The notes under the pieces were generated by a model. That model ran no database searches and had not been told where the DNA came from. It worked only from the letters and a program-made list of their open reading frames with translations. Positions 48,856-64,000 of a stretch of 64,000 bases of DNA are shown piece after piece. Source of the DNA: Okapia johnstoni (Eukaryota > Chordata > Mammalia > Artiodactyla > Giraffidae); the NCBI GenBank assembly GCA_024291935.2, contig CM044315.1, positions 79,032,385-79,096,384 on the forward strand, given 5' to 3'. How positions within the stretch are numbered: position 1 is the stretch's first letter; each line of letters begins with the position of its first letter. Both the position numbers and the translations under genes were made by a program.

Positions 48856-49989
48856 CAATTATTATAAGTTAGGAGTCACTCAATTTGACTCCTAACTATA
48901 ATCCTCTTAAGAGCCATTGTTATACAATATTTAATACTACAGTATTATATAGTATAGTTTCTTTTTCATTGTGGATTTGAAAAACTCATTTGAACCTATA
49001 GAAATGAATTTTTATCTTCTAGTTAGTACCTGAAATTGAGGCTTAAATGGTCTTTTAAAACATTCTTATTTGACTTTAAGGTGTCTTGAAATAGTGTCTG
49101 AATATACCTCCATCCATAGATGTAGCTCCATCCCAAAGGATGTTTAACTTAAGACACTCTGCAGCCAGGTTTTATTGTTAACTTGAGATTGAGAATACTT
49201 CTGGCTCAGCCACATAACCAACTTTGAAAAGAGGAGGCAGGTTTGCTTGAAAAGAAGGGTGATGTGATGAAAGAAACAGTACTTACTGGTTATGTGGAAT
49301 ATGTGATACTCTGTTATAGTGACAGAGAAGATCCAAGAATGTGATAGTTTTAAGTCATCATAACTGATCAACAGTATCAAAATCCAAGTCCAAATAAATT
49401 ATTTTCCCTGGAAAAAGGAAATATAATTTCACTACATGCCAAGTAATAGGCCAGGCTCTCTACATTATGATCTCAGTTTTACAATTGAGGGATTTGAAGC
49501 TCAGAAAGCCCGAGATCAACTAACCAAAAATTGAATCCTTTTCTGAGCACCTTCCTTCTTACAGTAAATGTCCTTGCTCTGTGCTATTATTGTACCCTGA
49601 ACATATCTTTATCTTAACGCTTATCATATTCAAATGACACTGTGTTTATTTTTCTATCTTCCCCCACTGGAGAGCTCCTCAAGGGTAGAAACAGTGTCTT
49701 ATTCTCCAATACAAAGTCTTGAACAAGAAACCTTTATTGAGATAAATGTTTGTTGGACTGTAGATTTGAGCTCAGAATTCAAGTCCGAATCTATCTTGTT
49801 CATCAAACACAGGCACATACCCAAATATCAAGATAGCTACTCTACTTTAAGAAACCTTTGGGAAGGAAAAATAAGCATTTCTGAAAACTTTAGCAGATTT
49901 GTTTTTTTATATTGAGAACTGATGTTTTGGAAACTTTTCCTACCAACTAAAAATATAAGAAAAGAGTAAACTGAAAAATTAAGGCTTAG

Positions 49990-50274
<285 letters not shown>

Positions 50275-51782
50275 TAAAGCCCTAGAACGAAGGTGGCTGG
50301 ACAGCTTTTGGACTGTCAGAATTGTCATCCTAAATAAGAAAAGCTTGTCCTTTGTTTATCTTGAAATGCCAAACCTTAAATAAGGGCAAGCTTTTTATCT
50401 TTGACATTGGGGATGCTGTCCTTTTCTACTCTGGGTGTGTCCTTACAGTGCCCAGCATAAATTCCTAGAACCCTCTGCATGAATCCTCTTTACCCTTCAA
50501 GTTCTTCATGACTCATGGATCTTGGCCTTCATTGGGGTTGGTTTTATCTCAGAAAACTTACCTCAAGGGAAAGATGGAATACCTGCAGGAAAAAAAAAAA
50601 ACAACTTTTAAAAATGTCTTGACAGCTGCTTTCCTTACTTTTCTCTGTTTTCCTCAAATTTTTATATAGCAGATATCTGGGGGGAGGAAGCAGGAGCCAT
50701 CCTTCCAAGATACTGCTTACTCTTGCCCCATTTTAAGACAAATCCAATACAGTGGTACTGTACCCTCTGCCTTTTGAGCCCACTGACCAGATATTACTGG
50801 GCATCAGCATTCACATCAGCTTTAGTTCATCTAACTCAGGCCATGTGCTGGTAGCAATTGATTGCTCTTTAGCCCATGGGGATCCTTTACTGGTAGATTT
50901 TATCAAACATTGATTTTACATGTCTTCCCTTTTATTGTAAGTGATAAATCTACTGATATTTTTAACCTCAAGGAGGAAATCACTTAAATTATTGTTCTTG
51001 CTTGGTCTTCATCTACTGTTCCATAATTGATTATCAGTGTATTTAAGGCAACCAAGGTAATGAGAGATAAAAAGGCTACAACTTCGCCACATGAAGCTCG
51101 CCTTTCCTGGGTAGCTCATCTAACCTCCACAACATAGGAATTCACGCTTTTAGTATTGGCTTTGGATTGGCATAGAGAGAATCAAATGCTGCATATAAAC
51201 ACATGCCTCCAGTCTGGCAGTTTCTTTCTTGTATATTAGTTTGGTTATTTGTTGTTACTGTTCCTTTTTTCTTTTTTTTTTGCAGTGTTGGGTCTTCATT
51301 GCACATAGGCATTATCTAGTTGTGGTGAGCAGGGGCTACTCTTTAGTTATGCTGTGCAGGCTTCTCATTGTGGTGGCTTCTCTTGTTCCAAAACTTGTTA
51401 CTGGTTTTTATTTGAGGATATTGTTTCCTGTCAAGTTTTCTCAGGCCATGACTGATTTATCACCCATGTATGTTTACCTTTGGGGCTGATGGAGCAGTAG
51501 GCATCCTGCTTACTCTTCACTACCCTCCTTCATAAAATACCCCCCAGTTTTAAAGTTGATGCTGTTAAAATATGCTGTCTGCTACCCTCCTGGTTTTGGT
51601 CATTTTTACCTCTGGGTTAATACCCCTCATTCCTTGAAGATTTTTGGCAGTTGGCTCACTAACACTACTCTCTGTCCCTACTTCTGCTGTAATTCTTGAT
51701 CATTTAAATAGCCACATAGATGATACTTCCAGTATTTAAGCCTCTGAGTTCTTTGACCTCCTCTCTTTTAATAGTCTATCTT

Positions 51783-52066
51783 TTGTGTATGTGTGTTAAT
51801 TTTTGGCTGTGCCTTCTCTTCATTGCCGTGTGCGGGCTTTCTCTAGTTGTGATGAGTGGAGGCTGCTCTCTAGTTGCAGTACACAGGCATCACACTGGGA
51901 TGGCTTCTCTTGTAGAGCATGCACTCTCGGGTTCTTGGGCTTCAGTAGTTGTAGTGCACAGGCTTAGCTGCTCTCAGGCATGTAGGGTCTTCCAAGCCAG
52001 GGATCAAACTCGTGTTCCCCTGCATTGGCAAGTGGTTTCTTAACCACTGTACCACCAGGAAAGTAC
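51783..52066 (-). mobile_element. CHR-type SINE
   Basis: Reversed copy with 'gtgtgcgggctttctctagt' and ending 'accactgtaccaccaggaaa'. The flanks aatagtctatctt and aatagtcaatctt form a 13-bp target-site duplication with one mismatch. Confidence 0.8.
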
Positions 52067-52079
52067 CAATAGTCAATCT

Positions 52080-54162
52080 TCTGCATAACTTAGCCATGCA
52101 ACTCCAAGATCATACCCTGAACCCTTTCATTACCAATAACTGCTCCTTCTTTACAATCATAATTTCAAGCAGCTCTAATTACCACCACCAGCCTTACTAG
52201 ATTATTTTCTCTGTTATGCCTATTCCAGTAATTCCTGGACCCACTAGGAATTTTGACCCTGTCACTTTTTCATTCTTGTGGTACCCTCATTTTCCTCCTT
52301 ATCCAGATTAGATTTCTTGGTACATCATTATAATCACTACCCTGCAAACAACTACCTCTTTCCCTTAGTTATATTCACATAGCAAAACCTTAACCTTAGT
52401 AATTCGGTCTGACTTTCTAATTACTCAGTGCTCACACTCACACAGTGAACACAAGAACATGATAACTGGTCTTATTTAAGTTCATGACCACTAATCTCAA
52501 GTGGGCCCACTGTACTGTCCATACATCAGCTACATTTCTCTAGTCCATGCTTCCTTTCATTCTTCTAAATTACTGTTTCACATTGTCTTTTCCTTAAAAC
52601 TTTCTATACTTTCTCCCCTTCCTCACTTGCAGCCTAGAGCCTTGCGTCTTGTTCACTGAGAATATAGAAGCAATCAGAAGAGAATCTCCAAAACTCTGTC
52701 ATCACATCTGCCTCTGTCTATGTCCATCTACTCTGTCTGCCTGTTCCCCTGTTTTTCTTTGTGCTTCTGTCTAAGTCCAAGGCCTCCATTTGTTCTTAAG
52801 AACCTATTCCTTCTCTTTTATCTGGGAATCATGCCAGGAATTATCTCCTCTCTCCTGCATCACAGATTTTTGTGGATTGTTCCTAGGAGTATACCAGCAC
52901 ACTGTTTTATCTTTCATCTGAAACAAAACAAAAAGACATACTTGCTGACCCTACATGCCTCTCCTGTCCACCACCCTGTTTCTCTGAGAGAGTAGAAATA
53001 AGTGGTAGAATTAAGAAAAATGCTCAAAAGAATGTTATATATTTACTTCTCTGCTTCTTCTGCTCTTATTCTCCCTTGAATTCACTCTAGTTAGGCATTC
53101 ATCCCTCCAGTAGTGAAACAGCTCTTGTACTGGTCACTAATGCTAACCACTCCTAAATCTAGTTCTCAAGTCAGAATTTACTTGAGCTATCGACAGTATT
53201 TGTTACTACTGGTCACTCTCTCTTTCAAACACCTTTTTCATCTTATTCCACGACACTGTTCTCTTGGTTCTCCTATTCATTGGCCCCTCCTTCTCAGTCT
53301 CCTTTACTGTCTCCCCACCACTTCCCAACCTAAAATTCTACAGTACCCAGGGCTCAGTCATCAAACCACTTCTCTTTCTGTATTTACTCCCCTGATAATT
53401 GCATTGTTTTAATAATCATCTATATACTAACAACATTCTAATTTATATCTCCTGCCCAAACTTTTCCTCTCAACTCCAGACTTACATGTTTAACTACCTT
53501 TTCGATATTGCCTCTTAGATATTAAAAGACATCACAGTAGGATTTCTTACCTCTCAAGCCCCACCCAAACCTGCTCCTCTTGTGTCGTCTTCCCTACCTC
53601 CCCATATGGCAAGTCTGCCTTAAAAACCTTGGAGTCATTCTTGATTCTTCTCTTTCTCACTCAGATTTCCCAGATCTAATGCATGAGCAAATCCTATTAC
53701 CTTTGCCTTTAGAACATATCCAAAGTTCATTTTCTCTCATCGCCTTTACTGCATATTACTCTGAACAGATTATCATTATCTTTCACAAATTATGGCAGTG
53801 ACCTCCTAACTGCTTCTGCCTTAAAGTCTGTTTTCTATGCTGCTGCAGGTTGTCAAATCAGATCATACACCTTCAACAGCTCAAAGCCCTCCAATGGCTT
53901 CTCATCTTTCCTCATGGCCTAGACGGCCCTGCACGATCTGGTTCCCTCGTATCTCTCTGACCTCATCTCCTGTGCCTTTCTGGCTTGCTCATTCTATTCT
54001 AAGTACACTGGCCTCTGCCCTGCCCTCAAACACTTCAAATATGTTCCCACCTCAGCTTAGCACTTGCTGTTCCTTTTGCCTAGAATGCTCTTTCCTTAGT
54101 TATGTCTAAGGCTTGCTCTTTAGTTCCTTCAGGTCTCTGTTCAGATGTTACCTTATTAAAGC
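52080..54162 (+). repeat. Long L2-like LINE remnant
   Basis: The 3' part (about 53100-54162) matches L2 ORF and 3' text, for example 'caaagccctccaatggcttc', 'tgcctagaatgctctttcct' and 'ggtctctgttcagatgttac'. The 5' part is less certain. All frames are decayed, and the open frames at 53113-53412 and 53837-54109 are remnants, not genes. At about 2 kb this is long for an L2 copy. Confidence 0.55.
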
Positions 54163-54270
54163 CCATGTGGCTCAGATGGTAAAGAATCTGCCTGCAATGC
54201 AGGAGACCCAGGTTTAATCCCTGGGTCAGGAAGATCCCCTGGAGAAGGAAATGGCAACCCACTCCAGTAT
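54163..54270 (+). mobile_element. Bov-tA SINE fragment
   Basis: The proximal half of Bov-tA ('gtggctcagatggtaaagaa' to 'ccactccagtatt') abuts a reversed BovB 3' end. The SINE's distal half is missing. Confidence 0.75.
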
Positions 54271-54487
54271 TTTGTCGTTGTTCAGTTGCTCAGTCGTGTC
54301 CGACTCTTTGCGACCCAATGGACTGCAGCACACCAGGCTTCCCTGTCCTTCACCATCTGGAGCTTGCTCCAACTCATGTCCATTGAGTCGGTGATGCCAT
54401 CTGACCACTTCATCCTCTGTTGTCCCCTTCTCCTCCTGCCTTCAGTCTTTCTCAGCATCAAGATCTTTTCTAATGAGTCAGCTCCTA
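54271..54487 (-). mobile_element. BovB LINE 3' end fragment
   Basis: About 215 bp of reversed BovB 3' end, from 'gtcgttgttcagttgctcag' to 'ttttctaatgagtcagctcc'. It codes only for the last residues of the ORF in a broken frame. Confidence 0.75.
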
Positions 54488-54671
54488 CACACCACCCTAA
54501 AGAATTGAGCTTACTTTGTCTGCTGTTTCCCTTCAGCTCTTTTCCTGAAGAGAGATGGTTTGGTAGGACTCCAGTGAGAAAACAATTTAATTAACTTTTG
54601 GCAGCCTCAGGTTTTCTTATTGGAGAACAAGGTTGTAAGCCTGCAGATACTAGTGTGATAAAGATACCAGA

Positions 54672-55033
54672 GGGCTTATCCTGGTGGCTCAGTGGTGAGG
54701 AATCCACCTGCCAATGCAGGGGACCCAGGTTTGATCCCTGGTCCAGGAAGATCCCACATGCCGCAGAGCAACTAAGCCCGTGCGCCACGACTACTGAACC
54801 TATTCTGTAGAGCCCAGGAGCCACAACTACTGAGCCCCTGCGCTGTGACTACTGAAATGCGAGTGCCTAGAGCCTGTGCTCCACAGTAAGAGAAGCCACC
54901 ACAATGAGAAGCCTGCTCACCACAATTAGAGAGTACCCTCTGCTTGCCACAACTAGAGAAAAGCTCACACAGCAATGAAGATCCAGCACAGCCAAAAGAA
55001 AATGAATAAAGAAATAAAATTATTTTAAAAATT
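54672..55033 (+). mobile_element. CHR-type SINE, long form
   Basis: A full 362-bp plus-strand copy, from 'ggcttatcctggtggctcag' to an AAAT-rich tail, with the internal 'gccacaactactgagcccct' units. A perfect 12-bp target-site duplication, aaagataccaga, lies at 54660-54671 and 55034-55045. Confidence 0.88.
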
Positions 55034-55456
55034 AAAGATACCAGAATACACAGGACTGTAGCTCTTTTTCAGCTTTTATATCAATGAGACAGAAGTACTT
55101 AGTCTGATATGGGTCATACTGTAAAAGAAACTGGTTATGGGTTGACCAAGGATATTATCTCACTGCTTATCTTTTCCTTTGGCTTCTGTAGAAGCAGTTT
55201 GAATCCTTATAATTGAGCAGCTGAGCATCACTATCCCTCCTCTCTCTCATGTAGCTCTGGGTCCTAGGAGAAACTGGTCTTCAGTCATAGATCTATGTAG
55301 AAAGGTTCTTCCCATAGAGGGCAGGGACACACTAAAAGCTATCCAATAAAGAAGCAACACAATGAACACCCAGACAAATGGCAGAGTGGCTGCTCTCACT
55401 AACTATACACTGTTCTTCTGCCTGTCTTCCCATCCTGACGAAGACACAGGAGTTAG

Positions 55457-60414
<4,958 letters not shown>

Positions 60415-60517
60415 TAGAGAAGGGACTGTTGGCACAGAGTCTTAGGCATTTGACTCTAGGTTCCCCTCTCTAACAGAGCACAGGTACAGCAACATTTCTG
60501 ACTTTAAAGTGTAATGA

Positions 60518-62309
<1,792 letters not shown>

Positions 62310-62984
62310 AGGAAATTACATGGGTTTTTTAAAGCACTTTTTTTAATTTAAAATAACTTTATGTTGTGTCTTCTTATAGTAAAAAGAATGTATGCTCATT
62401 GTAGAAAAGGTAGAAGATACAGATAAATCAATATAAAAATGATTTTTAAAAAAACAGTAAAAAAATTGAACAAATATGATCAGGCAGTTTACAAAAAAGA
62501 AGGTACAAATGACTTTTAAACAATTAAAATACCTGTCCTCACTTGAGAAATACAAATTAAAATTACTCTGAGATAACATTTTTCATAAATCTTATTGGCA
62601 AAAATAATAAATTTGACAATAGACATCCATATGGGAAGTGGCCTGTCATGGAGTGTCAGATTGCAAGCAGGATAAGGATGACACAGATCCAAGATGCTTA
62701 CTGAAACTCAAGCATAAGAAATATGAAGAAAATTATACCAAGGCACATCACAATCAAATTGCTTAAAACCAGTGACTAAAGAGAAAAATCTTATTTAAAA
62801 GTAAGTGCAGGAAAAAAATACACACTATATACTAAGGATAAACAATAAGTATGAGAGCAGGTTTCTCACTAGAAGCAGTATAAGCCAGAAGATAGTGGAG
62901 AAAAATCTTTAAATTACTCTTTAAAAAAAAAACATTTGACCTAGAATTCTATACCAGTGAAAATATCTTTAAAAAAAAAAGGAT

Positions 62985-63237
62985 ATGGAAGAATGGCATT
63001 GAAGCATGTAAATTATCATATGTGAAATGAATCGCCAGTCCAAGTTCAATGCATGATACAGGGTGCACCGGGATGACCCGGAGGGATGGGATGGGGAGGG
63101 AGGTGGAAGAGGGTTTCTGGAAGGGGAAAACATGTACACCCATGGTGGATTCATGTCAATGTATGGCAAAACAAATACAATACTGTAAAGTTAAAAAATA
63201 GAAAATAAACTAATTTTGAAAAAAAAAAAAAGGTAAA
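62985..63237 (+). mobile_element. Short ruminant L1 3' end
   Basis: Plus-strand L1 3' UTR from 'ggaagaatggcattgaagca' to a poly(A) tail at about 63220-63232. It differs in its last 80 bp from the L1 end at 63383-63524, so it belongs to another 3'-end subtype. The target-site duplication is hidden in the flanking A runs. Confidence 0.75.
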
Positions 63238-63239
63238 AG

Positions 63240-63360
63240 GAATTCCCTGGCTGTCCAGTGGTTAGGACTCCACACTTCCACTGCAGATAGCATGGGTTCA
63301 ATCCCTGGTCGAAGAACTAAGATCCCACATGCTATGTGGCATGGCCGATAAAATAAAATG
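63240..63360 (+). mobile_element. CHR-type SINE, short form
   Basis: Head 'aattccctggctgtccagtg', body 'gaactaagatcccacatgct', A-rich tail 'gataaaataaaatg'. It directly follows the tail of the short L1, a common arrangement because A tails are favoured targets. Confidence 0.75.
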
Positions 63361-63382
63361 ATGTTTAAAAAAAGCTGAAATA

Positions 63383-63524
63383 GGATGGGGCAGGAGGTGG
63401 AAGGGGGGTTCAGGATGGGGGACACAGGTGTACCCATGGCTGATTCATGTCAATGTATGACAAAAACCACTACAATATTGTAAAGTAATTAGCCTCCAAT
63501 TAAAATAAATAAATTATTTTTTTT
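63383..63524 (+). mobile_element. Very short ruminant L1 3' end
   Basis: This is 142 bp of L1 3' end ('gatggggcaggaggtggaag' to 'ttagcctccaattaaaataa') with a perfect 13-bp target-site duplication, aaaagctgaaata, at 63370-63382 and 63525-63537. It interrupts the old L1. Confidence 0.85.
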
Positions 63525-63680
63525 AAAAGCTGAAATAAAAATCTTCTCCAGACAACCACAGTTGAATTAGAAATCAATAATAAAAATCCACTAATGTTTT
63601 AGAAATTAAACTGTACACTTCCATGTAACTCACTGAACAAAGGGAGAAAAACACAAAAAAAAATTAATAGAAAATATTTT

Positions 63681-63713
63681 TTATTTTTTTATTTTTTATT
63701 TTATTTTTTTTTT
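63681..63713 (-). repeat. Tail-only retroinsertion, 33 bp T-rich
   Basis: A tract of only T and A (T runs separated by single A) lies between two perfect copies of the 13-bp word tagaaaatatttt (63668-63680 and 63714-63726). Removing it restores continuous old L1 text. On the minus strand it is an A tail with no element body. Confidence 0.75.
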
Positions 63714-64000
63714 TAGAAAATATTTTAAACTGAATGAAAAAGTACAACAACATTTAAAAATTTGTGGATTAGAGCTAAAGCTTTACTTAGAAGGAAATTT
63801 TTAGCACTTAATACCTATGTCTGAAAAGAAGAAAGGTTTCAAATCAGCAATCTCAGATTCTACCATAAGAACCCAGAGAAGAGCAAATGAAACCTTAAAT
63901 AAGCAAAAGAAAGAAAATAATACAGATCAGAACAGAAATCAAATAAAATATAGAAAAATGGAAAATCAATGAAACAAAAAGCTATTTCTTTGAAAAGATA

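Larger units (their letters stand above)
62310..64000 (+). mobile_element. Old L1 LINE with four inserts, runs off the window
   Basis: The segments 62650-62984, 63361-63382, 63525-63680 and 63714-64000 read as the 5' to early-ORF2 part of one plus-strand L1 ('agccagaagatagtggagaa', 'gacctagaattctataccag', 'tacagatcagaacagaaatc'). It is interrupted by two short L1 3' ends, a CHR-type SINE and a T-rich tail-only insertion. Assignment of 62310-62650 is uncertain. Confidence 0.65.

Noticed and set aside
52720..54109. Frames of 73-99 residues in a pyrimidine-rich stretch as a gene
   Set aside because: They fall within an L2-like LINE remnant, start and stop in different frames, and have no splice-consistent arrangement.

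Overview
The window is nuclear DNA from a bovid ruminant (cattle, yak, buffalo, sheep or goat type). The evidence is the repeat content. There are many Bov-tA/BOV-A2 tRNA-derived SINEs, CHR-type artiodactyl SINEs, BovB (RTE-class) LINEs and young ruminant L1 3' ends, over older mammalian MIR, L2, MER5A and L1M copies. Nothing in it is bacterial or viral in organisation, apart from endogenous LTR remnants.

One protein-coding gene is present, on the + strand. It is the middle part of a SWIM zinc-finger gene that I identify as ZSWIM5 (ZSWIM4/5/6 family). Ten consecutive coding exons can be placed from 35578 to 61726. Every junction has a consensus AG acceptor and GT donor, and the reading phases agree across all nine introns, giving 1854 nt (about 618 residues). 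The first exon included ends its split codon with the residues G-F-H-L-S-G. From memory of the human protein these directly follow the N-terminal exon, so the first exon lies upstream of the window. At least the C-terminal exons lie downstream. Bases 1-35577 are therefore best read as part of a long first intron, and 61727-64000 as the intron after the tenth exon seen.

Layout: 1-24.2 kb is a dense, nested pile of retrotransposons. Old L1 copies have been split by BovB, Bov-tA, a young 5'-truncated L1 (7591-9456) and a solo ERV LTR (17348-18540). 24.2-35.5 kb is lower-repeat intron with MIR, L2, a MaLR-like LTR, a second LTR-like block and one short coding-like island (27219-27312). 35.6-61.7 kb is the exon-bearing part with smaller insertions in the introns. 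61.7-64 kb is intron carrying an old L1 with several inserts.

I found no new biological system. The most interesting observations are about retrotransposition. Three A- or T-tract insertions carry target-site duplications but contain almost nothing except the tail. One short L1 insertion has an extra segment between two A tracts, as expected of a 3' transduction. Two BovB copies in inverted orientation share the same stop codon and an altered catalytic motif. One BovB copy has lost its interior. One BovB and one L1 are each a single small frameshift away from a long reverse-transcriptase frame. Two SINE fold-back structures and one unusually long target-site duplication are also present.
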